DNA of 64,000 nt, from assembly GCA_963580285.1 (NCBI GenBank), contig OY757012.1, positions 169,186,652 through 169,250,651 of the forward strand. The letters are read 5' to 3'. Origin of the DNA: Lucinisca nassula (Eukaryota; Mollusca; Bivalvia; Lucinida; Lucinidae). Of the stretch, positions 55,801-64,000 are shown piece after piece. How positions within the stretch are numbered: the stretch's first letter is position 1; every line of letters starts with the position of its first letter. The notes under the pieces were generated by a model. The model was not told the origin of the DNA. It searched no databases and was given only the letters and a program-made list of their open reading frames with translations. A program made the translations under genes and the position numbers.

Positions 55801-55883
55801 CCCTCTATGGCTTGGACTACCCCTACCTCCAACAAATGTTCATTGTCCCAGAGTTGTTTGAGCCATTGAAATTTGACTGTAGA

Positions 55884-55976
55884 GATGTATTGTACAAGTA
55901 TGATGTGTTGTACAAGTCTGATGTATTGTACAATTCTGATATGGTGTACAAGTATAATGTGATGTACAAGTCTAAA
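55884..55976 (+). repeat. ~17 bp minisatellite TTGTACAAGTCTGATG
   Basis: About five units of TTGTACAAGTNTGATG with substitutions (GTATTGTACAAGTATGATG, GTGTTGTACAAGTCTGATG, GTATTGTACAATTCTGATA, and so on). Adjacent to a pogo-like MITE end (GAGCCATTGAAATTTGACTG). Confidence 0.8.
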
Positions 55977-56146
55977 AGGAGTGAGACTCCATGTAAGCAT
56001 AAGGCTGTGATGTGTATATAGTGAAGTGAACTGGATAAAATGTTGGTTTTCTTCAATAAATACCTGACAAAAATAAACTTACCTTATTTTCATTCTTCTT
56101 TGTATCACTCAATCCAGTTGTTAGAACCAGAAATCTTACTTAACAT

Positions 56147-56444
56147 GGCCCCCGCCCATAGGGGCTTGAAAAAATATATGGGCTGCATGATGCTTCCACG
56201 CAGAGCTGATTCCGGCCCGCACACTAGTACTGGTAAACCACTTAGAGGATCTAAGCATGTCCAGGAACCGCGGTGCGAGGCGGACCGTCCATGCTAATAA
56301 ACCCTATTGGTTTCATTGGACGACAGGGCTTGAGATGTCATTTCATCTCAATGTCGGGTAAAAGTCCACAAAATTGGAAGCAACGTCTCCAAAATGACCT
56401 TTACAGTGTTGACGGGGACGTTAAACCTCAAATCAACCAACCAA
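56147..56444 (+). mobile_element. CAAA-tailed SINE, full length
   Basis: Head GGCCCCCGCCCATAGGGGCTT, tail GACGTTAAACCTCAAATCAAC. Perfect 12 bp duplication CTTACTTAACAT at 56135-56146 and 56445-56456. Among the best-preserved copies. Confidence 0.95.
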
Positions 56445-56504
56445 CTTACTTAACATATATCGTAAATTCTTTGATTATTTAATATGACAAATATGCCAAT
56501 ATTT

Positions 56505-56722
56505 TTGCTGAAAAAAGGGAGTGGGGGGGGGGGGGGGGGGGCAAAAAATGCCCAGTATTTCTTATTGCTCTGCTAGAACAGTTTACAGTTTGACAACTAA
56601 TGAGTTTGTTAATCTTAACAAACTTGTTAGTGTTCAAACTGTAAACAATAACAAATACAGTGGTATCCTCCCCTTCCCCCCCCCCCCCCCCCTCCACCCC
56701 CCCCCCCCCCCCCCCCCCCCTT
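56505..56722. repeat. Foldback with poly-G and poly-C ends
   Basis: A 19-base G run (56523-56541) on the left; C runs of 17 (56676-56692) and 24 (56697-56720) on the right. Between them the inverted pair CAGTTTACAGTTTGACAACTA / TAGTGTTCAAACTGTAAAC around GAGTTTGTTAATCTTAACAAA. Run lengths may be assembly-sensitive. Confidence 0.75.
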
Positions 56723-56816
56723 CAAATTAATGAGTAGCTTTGAACAAATGGTTTCTGAATGGTATGAACACCTTGTTAAATATAGATCGTCTAAGTAGTT
56801 AATAGTTTAGCATTTT

Positions 56817-57669
56817 TACCTCATCAGAGCCTTTGCTCTGGGGAAGCTTATAGTATAGGCATTGGTCCTTTGTCTGCATTGTCAACATTTTCAATCGACA
56901 TTTCTGAAACTACTTGGCCAATTGAAACCAAATTACATGTGGAGCCTCTATGGGAAGGGGAACATCGTAAGGACTGGGTCACATGACAAATATGGCAGTC
57001 ATGTCCATATATGGTAAAAACCTTTAAAAATCTTCTCAGGAACCAAATGGCCAATGACCTTGAAACTTGGTATGCAGCAACGGGGACTCTGGCCCTACCA
57101 AGTTTGTTCAAATGTTGACCTTTGGTTGATCTTGACCTGTTTCATGTCAAGGTCAAATTTGGTCATTTAGACATTTGTATGGTGAAAAGTTAAAACAGTG
57201 GATTTTTCTGATGGTATTGGTGTCTGTGGCATCAGAATTGATATTTGCAAACAGCTGAATGGAAATTTATCATTTCCAAAGGTCAAGGTCATTTACCGAC
57301 CTTCGTCCTGGATGGCTCAGATTCATTATTTTTTGTTGGGTTGATTGAAACCAACATTTGGAGCCTCTATGAGATGAGCCAATGAAAATTTGTTGGTGAG
57401 ATTGGAGTCACATGACCTAGATTAACTTTTTCCCAGGAACCAAATGGCAATGGTTCAGACTTTGTTAACAGGACCTTCCAAATTTGTGCAAATTTGGTCA
57501 AGGTCATTTACAGACCTTCGTCCTGGATGACTCTGATTCATTTATTTTTACCAGTACTGGATTTTTCAAGCCACATTGGTTTGTTGAAAAACATGGCTTC
57601 CTGGAGCCAGACAAGTTTTTCACACTTAACCTGTGGTGAGCCTAGTGGCCAGCCATGGGTCTCTTTTGT
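56817..57669 (+). mobile_element. HINE-like element L, B-type body
   Basis: Eroded head CTCATCAGAGCCTTTGCTCTG then GAAGCTTATAGTATAGGC. Body like element B: GTCACATGACAAATATGGC, AAGGTCAAATTTGGTC. Tail ACCTGTGGTGAGCCTAGTGGC then GGGTCTCTTTTG. About two diverged units. Confidence 0.65.
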
Positions 57670-57794
57670 GTTAAGACTAAAAGCTGGGGTCACATCATGA
57701 TAGCCCATCCATTGGACATAGCGCATTCTTTCAGATCTTCAAAACAGTTATTTTTTCTAACATGAAATTTGTGATATTTTTCTTATTTAGTCAA

Positions 57795-57872
57795 AACATA
57801 GGTTGTGGTTGCTTTTTAGAGCCATCTCATTGAGATGGTTCTAATGAGTACCTACAACCTATGATAAGTAAG
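57795..57872. repeat. GCCTC-group palindrome, CATCTC variant
   Basis: ACATAGGTTGTGGTTGCTTTT pairs with GAGTACCTACAACCTATG around AGAGCCATCTCATTGAGATGG. The core itself has changed on both arms (CCATCTC/GAGATGG). Confidence 0.75.
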
Positions 57873-58224
57873 AAAAAGTGACACCTTTGAACTCCAGTCT
57901 ATATGAAGTGGAATTTACAGATAAGAATACCACTTTGAAAACAGTGCACCTAGGCCTGGAAGTTAAGAAATTGGTTAATGTGACAAAAGGATGTTCCAGC
58001 AACATGGGCCTAAGGGGACACACCATAAGATTTCCAAGCCTTGAATTAGGGGCCATCCAGTAGATCAGATAAAGCCTCCTTCTGATTTTGATCTACTTTT
58101 TCAACTGACAAAATTTATACACTGTCATACATACTTGCTGTGCACGAACAGATCACTGCAAACAAGGCCCTAGTTGTGGGCATGCTGATCAAGCTCTGCA
58201 ATGTAACAACCCAGAAAAAAAATA

Positions 58225-58586
58225 CAGTCGAACTTCAATGGCTCAAACACCTTTGGGACCTCGAAAATCTGTTCGAGACAGGGGTAGTTCGAGCCACTGA
58301 GGGTTACTATCAGGAGGCATAACAATATACTTTGGGACATCTTTTTGGTGTTCTAGAATAAAATGTATGTAAATAAAAATGTATGCTGTGTGTACTCATT
58401 AGAATCGCCTCATTGAGGCGATTCTAATGAGTTCCCACAGCATACATTTGCAAGATAAAAGACTAAAATCTCCTAAATTATCACCTACTATTCCTTATGT
58501 AGAGGAATTTCCTAGGGGCTCAAGAACGGATTCGACTCAACCATGGTAAACGAGCCATTGGTGTTCGAGCCATCGAAGTTCTACTG
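58225..58586. mobile_element. Pogo-like MITE with central palindrome
   Basis: 362 bp between TA duplications. Ends CAGTCGAACTTCAATGGCTC and, in reverse, CAGTAGAACTTCGATGGCTC. Central palindrome 58379-58448 with ATGCTGTGTGTACTCATTAG / CTAATGAGTTCCCACAGCAT. Reference copy for the family. Confidence 0.88.
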
Positions 58587-58835
58587 TACGTGACAAGCAC
58601 CACACAGCCTTCTTAGAGTCCGCTGTTTGTATCTAGTTCTTGACTATCTAAAGAGGCACAAGCAAGGACTGGTTTAAAATGTATTAATCCTGGTCAATGG
58701 GGGCAAAATTGTTTCCTTCCTTCTAGAAACAAGGAAAGGAACTCAAAACTATTGATTGTTATTGAGAGGTTGTTGATGAGTTAACTAAGAGTTTCCTTCC
58801 ATGCTGGAGACACCCAGGCTGATTTTCAACAGAAT

Positions 58836-59045
58836 CCTAACCCTTGTCCTGCTAAATATTTTAATATGCCACACCCACTACCAGTTATCAGCCAGTCAGA
58901 TTACTTGATGCAAATTATTGTAACAAATTAATCAGCCGAATGACAATGAAGATCCTGATCAGATGGCTTCTTCAGAAGCCATCTGATCTGGATCTTCATT
59001 GTTTGAAAGATGAGACATATCCGGGCTCAGCAGGACAAGGGCTAA
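58836..59045. mobile_element. Beta MITE
   Basis: CTAACCCTTGTCCTGCTAAAT, GCCACACCCACTACC, perfect hairpin GATCAGATGGCTTC/GAAGCCATCTGATC, CAGGACAAGGGCTAA at the right. Confidence 0.75.
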
Positions 59046-59505
59046 TGTACTTTGAGCATTAGTTATGTTCTTGACCTGATTAGGAAAATTAAGTTGAAAC
59101 AATGACTGCTTCATTCTTCTTTACCTGGAGATCAAATATGACTAAATTGAAAATCCCCAAATCTGTTTGTCATTCAGATATAAAGTGATCAAATTAAGGC
59201 GTAATTATACCAAATTTAGTGACACAGAGGCCTTTCTGATATTTAATCTTCATCAGCGTGTCTCAACCCCAAAGTTCTGAAACCTAAGCAGTTGATGGAC
59301 AAGACCCAGCAAAAACAGCACATCCCCCTCCGAGCACACACTGACCAACGTAGCTCATGAGACAGGTCAGCTGGAGGCATCAGGCAAGAGACGCCTACCC
59401 TAGGACTTATAGGCATCCCCCACCAAGCCAACATCAGCAGATATAAAGTGATCAAAATGATAAAAATTGTGCACAACACGTCTGGATCAAGGGAGAATAA
59501 TCTTA

Positions 59506-59655
59506 CAACTGCCCTTCTTGAATCAGTGAATGGGAGAGAATGACTGTAGAAAAGATTTCATGATCAATCTCCTTGAAAGAGTGTTACCAACCTGGCAGGT
59601 ATCGAACCCACGATCACCAGTCAGAAGCGCATCAGACTGAGCAACCAAGACCAGC
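59506..59655 (-). mobile_element. tRNA-derived SINE, type 2, truncated
   Basis: Reverse head with CAGGTATCGAACCCACGATC and CAGTCAGAAGCGCATCAGAC, and body AATGGGAGAGAATGACTGTAG. Tail missing. Confidence 0.7.
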
Positions 59656-59789
59656 GACTTTAGCATGGTTAACGAGCCATTGGTGTTCGAGCCATTGAAG
59701 TTTCCTAAGTGCTACAATGGCTTCTTTCCTGTCTCTACAGAACCAGTATTTTCTTGATAAAAATGTTTGATACCATTCTTATTTCTATT

Positions 59790-59947
59790 AGACGCCTTCG
59801 TGGTGTAGTGGTTATGCTACTGGCCTTGTGAACTAGGGATTGCAGGATCAATCCCGGGCTTCTCCAGACTTTCGGATGAGTCTTTAAACCGATTCCCGTC
59901 TCTGTATGACCTTAGCTGTTGGTGAGATGTAAAACTCAAACACTCAC
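59790..59947 (+). mobile_element. tRNA-derived SINE, type 3
   Basis: 158 bp with a perfect 13 bp duplication TCTTATTTCTATT (59777-59789, 59948-59960). Head GACGCCTTCGTGGTGTAGTGG, weak B box GGATCAATCCCGGGC. Body TGTATGACCTTAGCTGTTGGT. A fragment of the same type is at the window's right end. Confidence 0.85.
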
Positions 59948-60477
59948 TCTTATTTCTATTCCATATATAGATTGTGGGTGCCCATTAGAACTGCCTAATT
60001 GCTTTTGAGGAAAAGTAAGGAGTATAATGAGTACCCCTGTAAACCCCTTTTCTCTTTTTGAAGTGGGGATCACCAATGATAGCCTTCAATTCTATTTTAG
60101 AGGGGTTTCCTTTACACAGACTTGCTAACCGGATGACTACTTTTTATTTACCAAGTCCCATAGGGTTACAATGCCTCATTTACAATGCAAATGCCTATGA
60201 GGGATGGCATAAATACTGGTTCCAATATTTACAGAATTTTATCAGAAGTTAATCAGGTCATTTATATACCGTGAAATCCTCTTTATCTGGACATTTTATA
60301 TAATCGCAAAACTCTTTATAATGACAATATCAATGGAACTTCAGTCTTCATTCTTCAGACTAAATGAGAGAATCAAGAATACTATATTCAGTACTCCAAG
60401 AAAGAAATGTTGCAAGAAACAAATGTCCATATTGATTAGCTATGTGATTGTAACAAATGTCTACATTTGTTTCTTCC

Positions 60478-61680
60478 AGAATCAGAATCAGAATCAGAAT
60501 TGTTACTGGTGACACGTCAAATGACATTCATACACCAGGACCTGTGATATGGGAAGTTAGTCCCTAGCTCTAACCAAAGATGTAAACTTAGCTACACAAT
60601 CCTCAGCACCTTCAGCCGTCAAAATAATAGAATCGGGAAGGGCATTCCAATCTCTAATGGTTCGGGGGAAAACGATTCTTTATAAATATCCGTTCTTGCA
60701 GTAAGGGTCTGAAACGTCATTGAATGGTGTTTTCTACAATGCCTAGCTGGGGGAACAAGGTCATCTGTTGGAATGCTGGCAGCACCCTTTAGACCTTTGT
60801 ATAAGAGTATGAGCCTACTGTCTCTTCTCCTTTTCTTTAGAGACTCCCATCTTAATTTTCCTAGAATTCCAGTCATGCTCCCAGTTTCAAAGCAATAATT
60901 TCCAGTTACAAATCTAGCAGCTCTATTCTGAACTTTTTCAATTTCTTCATTTAGGACCACTCCGCTTGGGTCCCAGATGCAACTACCATATTCCAAGATT
61001 GGGCGAACAAGTCCCCTGTATGCTGTTTCTTTCACATCCTGAGGACACTGATGAAGATTTCGCCTCAGGAAACCAAGTGTTCTATTCGCCTTTGTACACA
61101 TATTGCTAATGTGTGTATTCCATCTCAAATCGTGAGTGATTGTCACACCAAGGTATTTAATGGAATTCACATTTTCGAGGACCGTTCCCTCTAAGGTGTA
61201 AGAAGCCTCAACTTTATTAGATCTCTTCCTTGTTATCAGCATAATATTGCATTTAACTGGTTGAAATCTCATGCCCCATTTTCTGGCCCAACATCCTAAT
61301 CTATCTATGTCAGCCTGAAGTTTCAGTGAGTCATCTGTATCTCTAATTTCCCGGTAACAAACACAGTCATCTGCGAACAGTCTTATTTCTGAGTCAATAT
61401 CAGTGGAAATATCATTGATGTACAGGGAGAACAATAGAGGACCAAGAACGGTCCCTTGTGGGACTCCAGACAAAACTGGCGCCCATACTGAAGATTCACC
61501 ATTAACAACAACACGCTGTTTTCTGTAGCAAAGGAAGGAATCTATCCATTTAAGAGTCTTCCCACCAATTCCATAACCAAATAATTTGGATTTAAGTAGT
61601 TCATGAGGAGGGGTGTCAAAAGCCTTCTCAAAGTCCAGAATAAATAAATAGTAAATAGGGGAAAAAGACCTTTTATATCT
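60478..61680 (-). mobile_element. Jockey/CR1-like LINE, 5'-truncated
   Basis: The minus-strand frame is open from about 61680 to 60620. It includes ILDFEKAFDTPPHELLKSK (RT catalytic Asp), GVPQGTVLGPLLFSLYINDI, RLFADDCVCYR (active-site FADD), KYLGVTITHDLRWNTHI, NLHQCPQDVKETAYRGLVRP, ILEYGSCIWDP and EKVQNRAARFVTGNY. The C-terminus shifts frame near 60670 (PEPLEIGMPF where TIRDWNALPDSI would fit). Truncated at its 5' end within RT. The 3' end carries a (CTGATT)n tail (60478-60500). A Jockey-superfamily element by motif; the exact clade is unsettled. Confidence 0.88.
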
Positions 61681-61924
61681 GTTGTGGTGCTATCCGTTAT
61701 TTGAATTTTCATTAAGTCAAATTCCTTACAACCGTTAACGGTCAATTTCTAAGACACGAAAACTGCCATTATAAAGAGGATCTTTCCTATTAGTCCCAAA
61801 GATTGTGCCAAATATTCTCTCAGCGTAATGATAACACATCAGTGTGGCAATTAGTGCCTTCTTTCATATCTCCTAAACGGTTAATTTTCTGATGAAAATT
61901 TGTGACATTTTTCTTATTTCTACT

Positions 61925-61990
61925 CAAATCGTAGGGTATGGGTGCTTGTTAGAACTTGAGGCATTTCTAACGAGTACCCACAACTTACGT
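61925..61990. repeat. GCCTC-group palindrome, partial
   Basis: CGTAGGGTATGGGTGCTTGTT pairs with AACGAGTACCCACAACTTACG. The core is shortened to AGAACTTGAGGCATTTCT. Followed by TTTAAACCCTGGTTTTCTC, shared with the elements near 8.0, 23.0 and 60.0 kb. Confidence 0.65.
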
Positions 61991-62311
61991 CTTGGAGCAA
62001 AATTAAGAAAAATAATGCATATCCCTTTAAACCCTGGTTTTCTCTATTTAAAGTGGAATTTACATGGATGTTCATTACAGGGACTTGTTACTAAGATAAA
62101 CCTTTGGTTCGGTTAATTCTTTACTGTGTATTTTGTATGTATTATTATTCCTGTAAGTAGCTAGAAAACGTAAAATGGGGTGCAGAAGAAGTTCCACCGA
62201 CTGAAAATATGTATCACACTTTGCCAATAGTAAAGGCAATCGTAAGAGTGTGATTTAACTCTGTATCCAAATAATTTATTATTTGAATACTGGTATATGT
62301 TTCAACTTTCT

Positions 62312-62554
62312 TTAAGGGGAATGGGACCACCTTCAGGGGCGGCAACTCCTGCAAAAGTATTTTTCTCTCCCACGTCAATAGGGGTCAACTCTTAAAGGAA
62401 AGAATTTGCTCCTGAGGAGCAAATTCTTTCCTTTAAGGGTAGACCCCCTTTTTCAGTGGGACAGGGCTTACAGAAAAGCGAATAGGAAGTTCTGAAAGTT
62501 GTCTCCCTTTGAAAATGGCCAAAACATCTGCCAGATGTTCCCCATTCCCCTTAA
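62312..62554. mobile_element. Snap MITE, intact, TTAA ends
   Basis: 243 bp from TTAAGGGGAATGGGACC to CATTCCCCTTAA. Core palindrome AAAGGAAAGAATTTGCTCC / GGAGCAAATTCTTTCCTTT (62394-62439). TTAA at both ends fits a piggyBac-like target. Reference for the copies at 29.6 kb and 33.9 kb. Confidence 0.85.
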
Positions 62555-62849
62555 GTAATATACAGTCTGTTGCTAGCTTATAAGGTTGCAATGTTCAAAA
62601 TGGGGCATAACTTGGTCAAATATTTAAAGCCTTTTACCACATCTACACATCTAGTACACCATACATGATGATTGCCAGGTATTTTGTTAAATATATTTAT
62701 GGAATTTTATCTAAAGTTAATCAGGATCTCCTCAACTTGGTCCTAAGCAGTTTCCCTAAACGATTTAGTAGTATAATAGATGGTCAGATAGGACAAACTT
62801 CATTGTTTAGCCTGTGTTTTAAAATAAACCCCCAAATTCTGAAATACAC

Positions 62850-63200
62850 CCCATACACATTTTAACACTAGCTGTTGTTGGAGTCCAGATACTGAAGGGT
62901 CCTGATCAGATGCCACATGCTGTGGTGTCAGAATTTGACCGGCAGTTTGCTAGTGACCCATTTTGGGATTCCCCATATAAAATGGTGGGTTAATGTACAT
63001 CACCATTATCCCATTGCATGCGGGAAACCCCTAATGGGGTACACTGGCAATCAGTGCAGGCCCAGATCAGACACCACAGAACATGGCGTTTGATCAGGGC
63101 CTGCACTGTTTGCTAACAGAATTTTCCGTCAAAAATAGAAAAACGAAAATAATAGGCCTGACACCCCTTATATGGCAAATGGACTTGTCCAACATATAGC
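62850..63200. mobile_element. Two gamma MITE copies
   Basis: First copy about 62850-62990 (GGGTCCTGATCAGATGCCACA, CCCATTTTGGGATTCCCCAT). Second copy about 63000-63200 (CAGTGCAGGCCCAGATCAGAC / TGATCAGGGCCTGCACTGTT, then GACACCCCTTATATGGCAAAT). Confidence 0.6.
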
Positions 63201-63384
63201 AATGGAAGAGTCCACTAGTATACAACGGGTTATAGAAATTCAAAGGAAATTAAACATTTTTTGTAAAGGGAAAGCAATCCCTTAACCCTTACACCCCCAA
63301 GTTTCTGAAGTGGAGTCTTCCATCTTTGAATTTCAAGACACATCCATTGTTGCAAAAATGGGGTTTAGTCAAAACTATTAAAAA

Positions 63385-63460
63385 TGGTAAATAATGTCGA
63401 TCCTGATGAGACGGCTCATTACATGAGCCATCTCATCTGTATCTACACTATTTAAATAGG
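63385..63460. repeat. Hairpin, GAGACGGCTCA variant
   Basis: AATAATGTCGATCCTGATGAG and CTCATCTGTATCTACACTATT arms with inner stem ACGGCTCATTACATGAGCCAT. Another covarying inner stem. Confidence 0.7.
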
Positions 63461-63497
63461 TGTATGTATCAGTATGCAGGGTTGAAAGTGTAAAAAG

Positions 63498-63700
63498 CAG
63501 CCTCGATAGCTCAGTGGTTAGCACGTTCGACATTTGATCGAGAAGTGGGTTCAAATCCTGCCACTGGAGCCAAGGTGTGTCCTTGGGCAAGACACTTAAT
63601 GCCACTGCCCCACTCCATTCATGCAGGTTTAAATGGGTAGCAGTGGTATAAAAGCCGCTGCCTCTTGTTAACATCTGGAATGATCGAGTGTTCGAGAGTG
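63498..63700 (+). mobile_element. tRNA-derived SINE, type 4
   Basis: Head GCCTCGATAGCTCAGTGGTTA with B box GGTTCAAATCC (63548-63558). The body has GTCCTTGGGCAAGACACTTAA and GCAGTGGTATAAAAGCCGCTG. Cloverleaf pairing in the acceptor and anticodon arms is poor, so it is SINE rather than tRNA. Confidence 0.75.
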
Positions 63701-63886
63701 ATTGAAATTAGCTTGAAGCTTTAATTCATTGCAATCGAACTAAAATAAATTAGTATAAACTAAAGGGTAATTGAGCCAAGGCACAGCATAAACAATCAGA
63801 AGATCAGTGGAAAAGATCAGCCTGTACATCTACACAGTCTGCTCAGTCTTCTCTATTGACATGAGAAGCCTTTAAGCTACTCTCAT

Positions 63887-64000
63887 CATAAACCCGGGAT
63901 TGTGGGTTAGGGTTTCGGGCTTCTCCAGTCTTTCAGATTAGTCTTTAATCTCAGCCTCAGAGGTCCTGTCTCAATATGACCCTAGTTGTTTGTGATATTT
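63887..64000 (+). mobile_element. SINE type 3 fragment at window edge
   Basis: GGTTTCGGGCTTCTCCAGTC, AGATTAGTCTTTAATC and CAATATGACCCTAGTTGTT match the body of the 59790 SINE with about 25% difference by eye. Cut by the window end. Confidence 0.6.

Noticed and set aside
63498..63573. tRNA gene
   Set aside because: Acceptor arm does not pair and the loop lacks a T before a plausible anticodon; SINE body follows.
35600..64000. A second host gene downstream of BTBD9
   Set aside because: No chain of in-phase exons or family motif seen on either strand; the convincing ORFs are all transposon-derived.

Overview
The window is eukaryotic genomic DNA. It is AT-rich, with spliced exons, GT-AG introns and dense nested transposable elements. 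Bivalve-type repeats (AGCTCACCTGA...CTCTTGTT elements with central tandem repeats, and tRNA-derived SINEs with CAAA-type tails) suggest a mollusc, probably a bivalve. The species cannot be fixed from the sequence alone.

One host gene is recognised: the 3' part of BTBD9 (BTB/POZ domain protein 9) on the + strand. Eight coding exons (1802-2066, 6004-6223, 8260-8379, 17534-17643, 23898-24087, 28482-28589, 30162-30240, 35270-35506) join in frame with matching phases. They encode about 442 residues plus a stop, which fits the part of a roughly 610-residue BTBD9 that follows the BTB domain. They cover the distal BACK domain, two discoidin-like (F5/8 type C) modules and a low-complexity tail. The BTB domain and the 5' end lie upstream of the window.

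The introns (about 1.6-9.2 kb) and the 28 kb downstream of the stop are almost entirely mobile DNA. Two full-length but inactive mariners with TA target duplications lie at 2144-3431 (+) and 39752-41077 (-). Two 5'-truncated copies of one LINE, with a PHD-like zinc finger after the RT domain, lie at 25165-27062 (+) and 33905-35039 (-). A second, Jockey/CR1-like LINE lies at 60478-61680 (-). About a dozen copies of one SINE occur, several with 12-15 bp target duplications, plus at least three other tRNA-like SINE types. There are pogo/Tigger-like MITEs and at least five palindromic MITE families, named alpha, beta, gamma, delta and snap here for convenience. The largest class is long elements with a hairpin head, a GTCCGT-rich spacer, a tandem-repeat body and a tail ending CTTGTT, resembling Helentron-associated elements (HINE/pearl type).

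Layout: 1-1.8 kb tandem repeats and a perfect palindrome; 1.8-35.5 kb BTBD9 exons among nested elements (notable stacks at 10.6-17.1 kb and 17.9-22.4 kb); 35.5-47 kb MITEs, SINEs, mariner-2 and foldbacks; 47-54.3 kb long ~160 bp tandem arrays; 54-64 kb SINEs, MITEs and the second LINE. I see no second host gene downstream of BTBD9. The most notable points are MITEs ending within 2-16 bp of BTBD9 splice sites, double-headed tandem-repeat elements, and hairpin MITEs whose two arms differ between copies yet stay complementary.
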